DNA from: Gracilariopsis chorda
Taxonomy: Eukaryota > Rhodophyta > Florideophyceae > Gracilariales > Gracilariaceae
Length of the DNA: 22,281 nt
Assembly: GCA_003194525.1 (NCBI GenBank)
Contig: NBIV01000696.1
Location: 1 to 22,281, forward strand
Reading direction: 5' to 3'
In this document: positions 1 to 9,528 of the stretch, piece after piece
Layout of the letters: each line of letters starts with the position of its first letter
Numbering within the stretch: the stretch's first letter is position 1
Translations under genes and position numbers: made by a program
The notes under the pieces: model-generated
The model's input: only the letters and a program-made list of their open reading frames with translations
The model's database searches: none
What the model was told of the DNA's origin: nothing

Positions 1-1201
1 CTGGTACTTCAATCGCGGTACATAGGTAGTACAGTCCTTTGATGCGACGGCCCTGGGCGATCATGGTGTTGCCTTTGTATACACATACTTTGGTTTTTGT
101 CAAACACCACTCGCGCACCCCAGGTCACACATCGCAGATACTGACAGCAGATGATACCTTAAATTCGGTACGTGCACTACTTCACCCAACCGGCACTTGC
201 TCTACGCCCTTCAACAGCGAGATCGAGGTGGACACTGCCATGACCAAGAGACTCCAGCTTCGAGTCATTGCCGATACTCACACCGGCAGACTCTCTTTTG
301 CTATAACTGTCAAACATGGACTCGTCATACGTCATATGGGCGGTGGCACCAGAGTCAATGATCCAGTCACTGATACTTTCTTCCACAGAACCTGTCGCAA
401 TGAGACAACAAAGTCAGAGTCACTGTCACATCCTCGTTTCTCGTTGCCGAGATCGGTCTGCACAGCTGGGTTTGCGGCAGCACTCTGCTCTTTGCTAGCT
501 TCGTCACGTTGTCTCTTGAAACAGTTTCTCTGGATATGCCCCTTCTTACCACAGTAGTAGCACACCATGGACTTCTTTCGTGACTGCGCACCGACCAAAG
601 CCGTGTCACTTCCGGACTCCTCCTTGGCACGATCGTTCATTCGCTGTTCCTCTTGCAGCAAACGACTCTTCACAAACTCTAAATCGAGTTTACGATCACC
701 AATCGTGGTGTCAATAGCGACAATGAGGTGTTCGAAGCGGTCTGGTAGCCCACATAGGATTGCCATAGCGATGTCTTCCTTCCTCAACCACTACGTCCAT
801 GCTCTTCAGATCCGATGCAAGATGACGAACACGATTGATGAAGTGTAACATTTTCTCATCATCTCGCATCTTGGCTGTGTAGAAGGCACGTCTTGCATTG
901 ATTCGGTTGAGCAGTCGTTTTACGCTGGAACACATCGCAAATGGCTTTCCACATTTCCGCAGCATTCTCGGTATCCCTCACATGGTCCAAATGCTCATCA
1001 CTGATGCTGAGACCAATAACAGCCCTGGCCTTGGCGTCTTTCTTCTTCCATGCTGACAACTCGTCATCGTCCGTAGGCCTGGTTGATTCAAGATGGTCAT
1101 CGAGGTCCTTGAGTGCAAGCAGCAACTCAACCTTTTGCTTCCATACATGGAAGTTATCCTCGCCCAACTTTTCAATCTTGATGCCACCGAAATGAATCCA
1201 T
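1..1201 (-). pseudogene. A1 gag-protease-(integrase start), frameshifted
   Basis: The first ~400 codons of the family A polyprotein, beginning at the ATG at 1201-1199 and equivalent to A2 16536-17733. In order it contains the gag domain, a CCHC zinc knuckle near 530-570, the aspartic protease with its DSGA motif near 350-360, and the start of the region before integrase. Compared with A2 the frame is broken by about seven single-base indels: near 1190-1192 (extra A, codon 4), 915, 780-781, 405-409, 198-206, 117-120 and 92-96. Substitutions against A2 are few, so indels outnumber them, and most lie in short homopolymers. This copy cannot make gag-pol as read, but sequencing or assembly error is a real alternative to decay. 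The integrase core, RT and RNase H are outside the window. Confidence 0.92.
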
Positions 1202-1271
1202 GCTTGGTAGATGTCAACAAACAGCACAGGTGCGATGAAAGACCTACGGCACTTAAGTAGTACAAAAAATG

Positions 1272-1324
1272 GCAACAACGACAACAATAACAACAAAAAA
1301 CAACGACAACAACAACAACAAAAA
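1272..1324. repeat. (CAA)n-like microsatellite in A1 leader
   Basis: Imperfect CAA/CAACGA/CAATAA repeats on the plus strand, which read as T-rich GTT/TTG repeats in the sense of A1. The same tract is at 16416-16466 in A2. In element sense it gives a T-rich run about 70-120 nt before the gag ATG, which could act as a pyrimidine-rich tract. Confidence 0.85.
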
Positions 1325-1335
1325 CTTCAAATTCG

Positions 1336-1405
1336 GGCGCACTGACGGAGAAACTACCTCCGCTACCCTAGGGTGTCGGACCCCTGGCCCCGGAGATGCT
1401 CCGGG
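1336..1405 (-). promoter_or_regulatory. Structured leader motif shared by families A and B (A1 copy)
   Basis: Starts on the plus strand with CGGGCGCACTG, followed by a GGAG/CTCC hairpin, the shared string CCGCTACCCTAG, a second weak hairpin (AGGG/CCCT), and a perfect 7-bp stem CCCGGAG-ATG-CTCCGGG at 1389-1405. The family B leader has the same order of blocks with different but still paired stem sequences. Function unknown; packaging, dimerisation or translation control of the genomic RNA are possibilities. Confidence 0.6.
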
Positions 1406-1845
1406 TACAAGACGTCTTCTTCTGTCTTCCCTCTCCTACGTCTAAGGAGAAGATGCGTCGCTCTCTACGAGGCTTCCAGAGGATGGTTAATGACCCAAGA
1501 TATGCCTTCACCAAGTATAACCCTCTCTGGCCTCTTGCAAGAACTTGCGCGACCTCGCAACTGAAGCTACTATGGCAACCAAAGTACGCTGCTAACGCGC
1601 AACCACTTAAGGTCACACGCGGCCTGATCCTAAGAAGGAGGTCAGCCTACGCCACGTCGCCTCCCCGCACAAACGCCCAAGGGTCAGATGCACGGATCAA
1701 AAGCTCGTTATGGAATACCTTCGCAACAGCCCAAGAATCCCGACACGCAGTCAGGATCAAAACAAATAATTCAATCACCCGCACCAGCGCAGTACGCCAC
1801 GGCACCCCGTCCACAGATGCACCCGCTGAACTTACCAGGTCTTAA
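1396..1845 (+). other. Antisense open reading frame in the A1 leader, 149 codons
   Basis: An ATG-initiated frame on the strand opposite to the element. It is also present, without break, in A2 (16341 to 15892) with about one amino-acid difference. The predicted product is basic and rich in Arg, Ser and Thr; I recognise no family, signal peptide or membrane segment. The start codon lies in the loop of hairpin 3 of the structured leader motif. Two near-identical copies cannot prove selection, so this may be a chance open frame. Confidence 0.25.
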
Positions 1846-2404
1846 CGACCGTCACCGTTATCTGTCCAAATGGACCGGTGGGAAGCCGCTCGACAGTACA
1901 CCCGCTTTGGTTCAAGCCGCCAGGCTCACGTCCCCGGATACCTGGAATCACCCAAAGTAACCCGGATCAACCGCTCGTCGCACTGGACACCAGATGATGA
2001 TTAAGAAACACGAAAAACAAACAACTGCTGAGCACACGATCACGGAGCCCAGACTTCGAAACTAGACCGACTCGACCTCACGGATACGACCCGACAAACG
2101 ACTCGGGGATCCCAAAACACAAGATAGAGGGAGTGTCACACACAAAGTAGATAGCGATCGACAACACGGGCAACAACGGAGGCCCAACTCAACAACGATA
2201 GCAAGTAAACGTCGAACCACTACCACCACAACGCCCTCAGGGAGGAACGCAAACCAAAGGAGAATGACCAACACCGACCAACAATGGGATCAAGACACCC
2301 GACGCAACGACGAAAGACGCAACAACAGCGAAACGGATGAACGGCGGTGAGGGAGAGCGGCGACAGACGAACGATACGGAAAGGGATAGCGGCAGCGGTC
2401 AGCG

Positions 2405-2420
2405 GGCTGGGCCCATAACC
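2405..2420 (-). other. Primer-binding site of A1 (initiator tRNA-Met anticodon arm)
   Basis: Directly next to the LTR. The plus strand reads GCTGGGCCCATAACC-type sequence, the anticodon stem and loop (CAT anticodon) of eukaryotic initiator tRNA-Met. Extended to 2401, one mismatch is seen over 20 positions. This fits priming by a cleaved half-tRNA, known for Drosophila copia and yeast Ty5. Confidence 0.85.
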
Positions 2421-3198
2421 TGTTGAAAGTTGAAAGGAAGTTGAGGGGATGGAAGGGAAGTTCGCCAGCTCTGGCTTGGATTTACTTGGAGGTCCTTCAG
2501 GCACATCTTATATACCACTCTAAACTCGAATTGCGCGGGAACACCAACTACAAGTAAAACCTAAACCACTAAGCAGGGACACTCAATACTACCAATCATC
2601 ATCTAACATGACATAGCCAGCTCAGCACAACCTCATTACACAACGCACACCAACGCACCAAGTTCTGTAATAGTTACGTGCATACACATGACCATGACAA
2701 GGCACAAATTCACGACTCCAACACACGCCAGCACATGCCAACACATCACGGTAAGTCAACACGTCACGGTAAGTCGGCACGTAACCTGTGGTGTTAGTGC
2801 CATGTCATCATGTGGCAATGCACACAACACCCACGTCATCAATATACCCGTGCATGTGTAAACCTGTTGACAGTGCATGCGCACCTTACCATTGTACCAA
2901 CCACTGCTGTACCACTTGTACCAGGTGTCAACCACTTCACCAGTATCCCCTGCACACAACGTACACTGTGACCACTGTAGTAGCTGGACACGTGGGTGTG
3001 TCCAACCGATCCAGTTATGCCATACCACTTGTACGCACCACGTTGCATATGTACATTTGCAGTAGCCAATCAGAAGCCAGTTTCACGTTGGGTTCGCGCA
3101 CACGCGCATATGCGCTTTTTGCAGAGGTACCCTCTAAAACAGCCCATGCTCCCCGGAACATTTGGTTTTCAGTGACAGCACAGGTACTACTGCCAACA
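2421..3198 (-). repeat. 5' LTR of A1
   Basis: 778 bp with TGTTG...CAACA termini; in element sense it begins TGTTGGCAGTAGTACC and ends CTTTCAACA. It contains a TATA box (TATATAA, near 2508-2514), two 18-bp tandem repeats (2740-2757 and 2758-2775), a 31-bp segment absent from A2 between GTCATC repeats (2804-2840), and the shared U3 module with the palindrome GCGCATATGCGC at 3104-3115. Confidence 0.95.
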
Positions 3199-3899
3199 AC
3201 CTCTACGTCACACTACAACACAAGAAAACCTATACCACTAAGTGGGGACACCCATACTACCAATCATAAACAAACATAACACAATAAGGGTTGCACACAC
3301 TGATACAGCCAAGTACAACCGGATGCATAACAACATAACACACATTACAACAGTGCAGACAAGTGAACCAAGTAGCCAGCAAACGCACAATAAATGAACC
3401 GACACGCCAACAATGTGCCAGCATGTTGCAGCACTGTATAACACTTACTCGCATCATCATGAACAATGACAAAGCACAAATACAACATGCCACCGCATCC
3501 ATGTACATACCCTTACGCGCAGTGCGATTGCCAGATAGCATGGCACGTGCCTGCATTGCAGCACAACCGCACACATGACACACTTCCATATACCTGTAAA
3601 CCACATGTAGCCACACATATTCTTCAGTACCATAACCCATGTCACCTTACCAATGGCCAGTTCCTGCCAAGAGCCAATCAGAATGCCATAACACTTGTAA
3701 CCAAACGTTGCATATGAGTGTTTGACGAGTAGCCAATCAATGCCCGTCTCCACGTTGGGTTTGGACCACGCATATGCGCTTTTGTAAAGCAGGTCCCACA
3801 AAACAGCCCTCCGTATATGAACTTTGTTTTCAAGACAAGGTTGCAGCAATGCATTAACACTCATACTCCGCAATGGCGATAAACGTGCTAACATCAACA
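3199..3899 (-). repeat. LTR of a third, related family (C), truncated by A1
   Basis: Diverged from but alignable with the A LTR: shared blocks include ACCACTAAG, ACTACCAATCAT, the CCAAT element, CACGTTGGGTTTGG, CGCATATGCG (3769-3778) and a TTTTGT/ACAAAA hairpin. In element sense it begins TGTTGATGTTAGC at 3899, a proper LTR terminus. About 100 bp at its 3' end are missing because A1 begins at 3198. It abuts B1 coding sequence at 3900, so the C element landed in the RNase H region of B1; the predicted target duplication GTATT is at 3900-3904. Either a full C element or a solo LTR is possible, as the rest lies outside the window. Confidence 0.8.
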
Positions 3900-6800
3900 G
3901 TATTGAACACTAAATCACATGTCTCTTATGAGATCTCGGATAAAGTGAACCTTTACATCAATGTGCTTAGCACGACTAGAAGGACACCTTTCACCACCAG
4001 CCCACTCCAATGCGCACTGGTTGTCAGAGTGTAGAGGAACCAAAGGTTTCATGTCGAAGCCGCATTCCCGTAGCACACGAGCAACCCATACCACTTCCTG
4101 TGCAGCCAAAGTCAGAGCATAGTACTCCGCCTCGCCAGTGGATAGCGCAACTGACGCTTGTTTTCTACCACCATACCAGCAGGTTGCTGACCCAAGTTAA
4201 CGATATACCCGGACATCGACTTCCGACTCGTAGTATCTCCAGCGTAGTCAGAGTCCACAAAACCATGCAGATCTAGCGATCCAGGCCTGTAGCATAGCCC
4301 ATGCTGTCGCGTTCCACACAGGTACCTGAGCACACGCTTCACTGCTTTGTGACACCAAGCGGTAGGAGCACTCTGAAAACGAGCCAGGATGAGAACTGGT
4401 GCAAGTATATCCAACCTAGTACGTAGTGCCAAGTACAGCAGAGACCCGATCATCTGCTGGTACAACTGCACATCCATTGGTGATTTGTCCTCCTCCATTG
4501 CTAGAGATGTGAAGAAGCACTCCTCCATAGGGCTAGGTACTGGCTTAGCGTTCTGGAGACCAAATCGTCGAAGTATACTTTCAATATACAGCGACTGTCC
4601 CAGCTTGACACCAAGGAGTTGTCCGGCTGTACCTATCTTCCATGACAGCTCCACGCCAAGGTACAGAGTGATTCGGTTCTCAATGCGGAGGTCATAGAGT
4701 GTTTTGAGCTCCTCCAACACCGTAGTCCGTTGCTCCGGCGTTGGCGTGAACACCAGAATGTCGTCCACATATACGAGTATGTAGGCATACATGCCATCTC
4801 CAACCTTTCGCTTGAATACGCACGGTGCGCTGGGTAGTTCCTCAAAACCCAACCTCTTCATGTCTGCTTTGAACTTGGTGTGCCATGCTAGATGAGCCTG
4901 TTTCAAACCGTACATAGCCTTGAGTAACTTATAGCACTTTGTGGTCAGACCAGGAACACCACGCGGCGACATCACCCACACGTCTTCTTTAAGCTCACCG
5001 TTGAGAAATGCAGTCTTAACATCTACTTGAGCCACATACATCTGAAGACAAAGTGCGACGTACAGGAACATGCGGACCAGGCTAAATGGCACTACTGGCG
5101 CATATGTCTCCATGTAGTTCTGCCCGTATGTCTGGTGATTGCCACCAGCCACAACCCTAGCCTTGAATCTCTCAACTGATCCTTTGGCATCGCGCTTTAC
5201 GTTTAGAATGACATGAGTAGGAAGAGGCTGAGAGGCAGGTGATTCATCCTCCTCCCAAGTGTTCTTCTCCTCCAGAGATGTCAGTTCTTCATCAATGGCA
5301 CTCTTCCAAAGGCTCTGCTCAGGTGGTGTGGCAGACAGTGCTTCGCCGAGAGTAGGTTCATCACTGGTAGTAATATCCATTTGTGACGTTGCACTACCGG
5401 CCATGTACCACCACTTAGCTGGTGCACGTCGTGTACGGCGAGGATAGCGTGGTTCTGGTTCAGATTCCGGTAAGACATCAGTGTCCGAAGTATGTTGACT
5501 AGCACTTGGGGCATGCTCACCACAATTGTCTGTGTCCAAATCGTCACCAGAAGTATGCTCGCTATCATCTGGATGATCGGTACCGGCTTTCAATGCTCTG
5601 TGCCGTTGGTATAGGAGTGGATTCAATATGTTCCGTATCACTCTCAATGTCCAATGGGGTGTCCACAGAAACCATACTACCACTCTCAGTATCGATTTCA
5701 GAGTGATCTGTGCATTCATAAGTATCATCTGATGCACCTTCATCACTCATAACATGTTCCAGAAATGGTACCCCAGGGAACTTGGACTCGTCAAATGTCA
5801 CATGCCGAGACTTTACAATGCGTGGAATCTCATCACTATCATTGACTAAAACATCATACACACCATGCTCAGGAGTCTGCAAGTACACTGCCTCAAGTGC
5901 ACGAGACTCGATCTTGGTATCCGGTTTCATCCTTAAGCACGAACGCAGCACACCCAAACACTTTGACATGCTTCAGGGATGGTTTTGAACCAGTCATCAA
6001 AAGGTAAGGGCTGCTTCCAGTTGCTGAGTGATAAACCCTATTGCGAACATGTATGACGTGCTTTAATGCGTATGGCCACAAGCACTCTGGGAGACTTGCC
6101 TGTATGAGCAAAGCTCGAGCAGCTTCCTCCATAGTGCGATTGATGCGCTCGGCTATTGCATTGTGTTCCGGAGTATACGGAGGAGAGAAAGAAGTGTCTT
6201 GAAGATTGTTGGCAGGGTTCAGCTGCAACGCAATATACTCCTGGGCATTATCCGAGTGCACTTTCGCAATGGCCACTCCTCCAAGCTGCTGGAACTTGTG
6301 CTCAACTGCATCGAATACAACAGCAATTTCACTTTTATGGGTCATGAAGCCTAAGAGTGCATACCTTGAATGCTCGTCAAGGAAGGTAGTGGCATATTGA
6401 AACCTTTGTGGGAATGAAGGTACAAGGGGTCCTAGTATATCGGAGTGTACCACCTCACCTACGGCTGATGCTCGGTCGTATTTGCCAGGGAACGGAAGTT
6501 TATGTGCCTTACCAAGCATACACGGGCGGCATATCTCCTCCATTCCCGACATCTTCAGCACCCCTTCAGCATGTTTGTAAACTGACTGGAGGTCGCGCGC
6601 ATTGATGTGGGCAAGTCGCCGATGCCATAGATTAGCAATACTGGACTCCGATGTCTTCATGCAATGATCTCCACTAGTTGGTGACGAGGATGGGGTTGGG
6701 TTGGTACCTTGCAATATCGGATCGGGTAAGGTGTACAACCCCGAGCGTCGATCGCGATGGCCACTGCCGACTACAAACCCATTGTCCAAGGTGAGACGAA

Positions 6801-8137
6801 CTTCACTTGAGCGAAAGAAAGATTCAATGCCCTTGTCCGCCAAGCATCCTATGGACACCAAATTGTATTCCAGTTCTGGAACGAACAGGACATCAGTCAA
6901 TCGTAGGTTTGCGTACTCAAATGGCAATACTATGTCACCCCGCTGCGTTGCACATACTTCAGTATTGTCGGCAAGCATGATGGTTCGAGTTTCTACGTTG
7001 TGCAAAGACTCGGGAATAAACGCAGACACCGAATGGAAAAAGTGTGATGTAGCACCACTATCGGCATAGGTGTCCATATCACAACTGTCGGGAGGTACGA
7101 TGGAAGACTTTTCCAGTGCCATACCACATACCTCAATCTTTGATGAACTACCAGCCGGTTTATTGCAAGACTTGGACGCCCCAGATTTGCTCTTCGATTT
7201 GATGTTAAGCTTGTCCAGGATGCTTTTGGGTAAGTGATTATCTGGGTTATCGGGATTCACATGGCATCTGTCCTTTGTGTGACCATCACGATCACAGAAT
7301 TCACAGTGATAAGTCCGGTTACTGGACACCACGTATGCTCTACCAGTTGTACTTGGCCGATCATCAGAGTCACTTCCATCCCTGATGTGAGTGTGACTGG
7401 AGTTTTGGGACACACGTGAACCACCAGAACCTTTGCTTCTGTTCTTCTTTCGACTTCGCGTACGTCCTGAACTAGAAGAACTGACCAGACGAGCATTGTA
7501 CTCATCGATCAAAGTGGTTGCCACATAGTCCCAAGTCAGTTCCGATATGTCCTTGGTACGGAGTGCAGCAGCCGTGGACTCCAACGAACTGTTCGGATCA
7601 ATGGAAGCAAGTAGCATAGGTGCCTTGTGGAGACTCCGGTATAGCAGCATCCTTGCCCATACGGTCTAACTGAGCGAACAATGCCGTGTATTGATCCACA
7701 TAGCTGGACATGTTCTCACCGCTGTACGACATTCGGAACAATCGTGTCTGCACTGCAATTCTAGATACAGTCCTATTGGAGGCATAACGTCCATCGAAGA
7801 GTTGCAACATACGTGCAGGATCATCATCCACGTCCATGACTACGCGTAATGGAGCATCACCAAGAGCACAGATGATGATACCACAAGCCTTTTCTCGTTT
7901 CGCAATGATACGGGGAGTTGCTATTTCAGTGCCACTACCTGCGGTAGTTGTGTCTTGAGTTGAAATATCTGTGGTAGATTGAACCCCAGGGGGATTCGCG
8001 ACATTCCAGACACCATTAATACGGCATGCAGCACGGAGACGGTGACCCCACAGCATATAATCATCACCACGCTTACCATGGAAACGAGGAATTTTCATTC
8101 CAGATGTGGATTCCGTTTCAACTTCGGAGTCGGACAT
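3900..8137 (-). pseudogene. B1 gag-pol polyprotein, frameshifted and 3'-truncated
   Basis: Starts at ATG 8137-8135 (GGAACCATGT, good context; codons further upstream lack an ATG). In order: gag, CCHC zinc knuckle (7305 to 7264), protease with ADSGA motif (catalytic Asp codon 7062-7060), integrase zinc domain with both Cys of CRPC intact (second Cys codon 6522-6520), integrase core, RT with YVDD (4771-4760), and RNase H. Against B2, single-base indels occur near 7629-7630 (extra G), 5931-5932 (extra C), 5585-5586 (extra G), 4197-4198 (lost T) and 3912-3920 (two changes). The two nonsense codons of B2 are sense codons here (near 6472-6474 and 4883-4885). The C-terminal ~45 residues of pol are missing. 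Not functional as read. Confidence 0.93.
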
Positions 8138-8150
8138 GGTTCCTACGGGA

Positions 8151-8413
8151 CTAGAACCAAAGAAAAGCAACAAAAGCAACTATGTAGATGCCAAATGTAT
8201 TGATATCCACGCAATGTATTGAAGCCCAAAGAGGGATTTCAAGGCTTCTGTTACACAAAGAACCAGAAAAACTGGAGCGGAGAAGAATCTCAAACACTCA
8301 ACAGCGAAAACTTCAGCGGAGACCGTGTAACCAAGTCTACTACGCTTGTCGAGACGCGTCTCGTACGCGATCACAGGCAGAGTTCGGGTACTTAACGCCC
8401 GGAGTATACTCAC
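8151..8413 (-). other. Candidate leader intron, B1
   Basis: In element sense the donor reads CCT|GTGAGTATAC (intron starts at 8413). The acceptor is a strong-looking pyrimidine tract (TTGCTTTTGTTGCTTTTC...) ending TTCTAG at 8151, only 13 nt before the gag ATG. The same signals are in B2 (14010-14272). Splicing would bring the shared structured motif to about 60 nt from the ATG. Prediction by eye only. Confidence 0.35.
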
Positions 8414-8458
8414 AGGACGTACTGATACGAGCCTGGACAGAAATAAAACTTCTTAAGA

Positions 8459-8535
8459 CGGGCGCACTGGCAGGAGATACTATCCCCGCTACCCTAGAGG
8501 TCCGAATCCTCTGGTCCCTGGTAACTCTCTCCAGG
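8459..8535 (-). promoter_or_regulatory. Structured leader motif shared by families A and B (B1 copy)
   Basis: Plus strand begins CGGGCGCACTG like the A motif and shares CCGCTACCCTAG. Hairpins: a GGAG...CCCC-type stem, AGAGG/CCTCT with a 7-nt loop (8496-8512), and CCTGG/CCAGG (8517-8535). The second hairpin has T-arm geometry (loop TCCGAAT), but no complete tRNA fold can be built around it. The flanking AAAACTTC is also shared with A. Confidence 0.6.
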
Positions 8536-8910
8536 TGAGATGCGGTTTCTGCAACCAATCCTGCTCTGCGCACTTCAGAGCGAGGGGCTTTACAATCCGT
8601 ACGAGACGTCCAAGGGAGGCTAGTAGCTGACGCGATAAGCTTTCACCAGTTAACCCCTTCTAGTCGCTTGCCGGAAAATAGCGCGGTCTTCCTTGTGCGC
8701 TGAAGCAAAGAAGCAGGGATCGGAACAGGCGCAGGTCGGCTTCCCAGAGAAGGTGTCTCTGAACGCTTTGCCTACTTTCACCACTGCCACTCGACTTCCA
8801 CAAGATTCGCTCGCTCGCAACGCAACGCGTACCTGCGCGAAAGAAAAACCAGTCTTCGTAGAATCCAAAGAGATATTAGTAGAGGGCGACGTCTGCAAAA
8901 AGTCGACGCT

Positions 8911-8924
8911 CTGGGCCCATAACC
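8911..8924 (-). other. Primer-binding site of B1 (initiator tRNA-Met anticodon arm)
   Basis: Plus strand CTGGGCCCATAACC lies immediately beside the LTR terminus TGTTGCAACG. It is identical over these 14 nt to the anticodon stem-loop of eukaryotic initiator tRNA-Met, as in family A; further out the match ends. Confidence 0.85.
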
Positions 8925-9074
8925 TGTTGCAACGCACGCGGGTTATGAAAACAAAAGGGAAGAAACAACGGGAGGAAGAAGAAACAAGAAAACAAAACAA
9001 GGAAGGTTGTCAGCCTTAGTCGACCAGTTTACTCGACAGCAGGCAAAGCCAATCTACATATACCGCACACACTT

Positions 9075-9103
9075 CACCGTCGTCGCGGCAAGCGACGGCG
9101 GTG
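9075..9103. other. GC-rich hairpin in B LTR
   Basis: CACCGTCGTCGC and GCGACGGCGGTG flank the 5-nt loop GGCAA and pair over 12 positions with one G-U. The same hairpin is intact at 21702-21730 in the other B LTR. It lies upstream of the TATA-like sequence in element sense. Function unknown. Confidence 0.6.
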
Positions 9104-9528
9104 GTCGCATCATTACACTACACGTTATTCGTGTGTGCAGGTGTACACGAAAAGCACACACAATCTAGAGGGTCACAATTTCAAATAACTAAATCAATCA
9201 ATGCGGCAAATCCATTGCCAGTCCCTTGATCTGGAACCAGCTCTAAAAAATCAACAATTACCATCCTGGCACTCCAACCCCTCCGCGCAGCCCGCAAACG
9301 CACATTGTCCCAAATCACCCAATACAGCTCTCATTCGCATCTTCGGCATTGCAGCACAACCGTCTACTGCGCGCACACTTGGACCAACCACATTGCTCCA
9401 CTTGTGCATATCCGCAATCCAGTACCATACACTCCATAACACTTGTACGGTATACAATGCATATAGCATTTTGCAGTAGCCAATCACATTGCCGTTTCAC
9501 GTTGGGTTTGAGCAGAGGCGCATATGCG

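Larger units (their letters stand above)
1244..1835 (-). other. Candidate leader intron, A1
   Basis: In the sense of A1 there is a donor of consensus type, CTG|GTAAGT, with the intron starting at 1835, and an acceptor GCCGTAG|GTC ending at 1244. Before the acceptor come the T-rich GTT tract and a possible branch sequence TACTTAA. Removal would take out 592 nt and leave a short gag leader. The same signals are at 15902-16493 in A2. Prediction by eye only. Confidence 0.3.
1202..2420 (-). other. A1 untranslated leader
   Basis: About 1.2 kb between the LTR/primer-binding site and the gag ATG, matching the A2 leader (15318-16535). It has no convincing sense-strand gene. It holds a TTG/GTT-rich microsatellite (1272-1324), a structured motif shared with family B (1336-1405), a candidate intron (1244-1835) and, on the opposite strand, a 149-codon open frame (1396-1845). 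Confidence 0.85.
1..3198 (-). mobile_element. Copia-type LTR retrotransposon A1, 5' part only
   Basis: Minus-strand copy of family A. It comprises, in element order, the 5' LTR (3198 to 2421), the primer-binding site (2420 to 2405), a leader of about 1.2 kb and the first third of gag-pol, which runs off the left edge of the window. It is near-identical to the complete A2 element at 14570-21332 over its whole length, so its identity is certain. Differences from A2 are mostly single-base indels, plus a 31-bp length difference in the LTR. Its upstream flank is the family C LTR, which it seems to have interrupted; the expected 5-bp duplication would be ACCTC at 3199-3203, with the partner copy outside the window. 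Confidence 0.95.
8138..8924 (-). other. B1 untranslated leader
   Basis: 787 nt between the primer-binding site and the gag ATG, with no clear sense gene. It contains the leader motif shared with family A (8459-8535), a candidate intron (8151-8413) and the intact integration target CAAAG at 8706-8710, which in B2 is split by the A2 element. Confidence 0.85.

Noticed and set aside
1272..1324. CRISPR-like or satellite array
   Set aside because: Simple trinucleotide repeat without spacers, found in the same place in both A copies; it is part of the element leader.
2788..3279. Plus-strand frame of 163 codons in the A1 LTR
   Set aside because: Crosses the A1/C boundary and is antisense LTR sequence rich in His, Thr and Cys; chance frame.
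8137..8179. Upstream extension of B gag (Leu-rich start)
   Set aside because: It depends on a non-ATG start and translates the pyrimidine tract of the candidate 3' splice site; the ATG at 8137 has a better context.
8459..8535. tRNA or tRNA-like gene in the leader motif (T-arm-like hairpin, near B-box GGTCCGAATCC)
   Set aside because: No matching acceptor stem, D arm or anticodon arm can be placed around it, and the A copy does not keep the 5-bp/7-nt geometry.
8188..8538. Antisense 116-codon frame in B leaders (also 14047-14397)
   Set aside because: Open in both near-identical copies, but with no recognisable product and no counterpart at the same place in A; overlaps the splice-like signals and structured motif. 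Probably chance.
8693..9019. Plus-strand frame across the B primer-binding site and LTR
   Set aside because: Spans an LTR boundary, and the B2 equivalent is open for a different length; low-complexity Lys/Glu-rich end. Not a gene.
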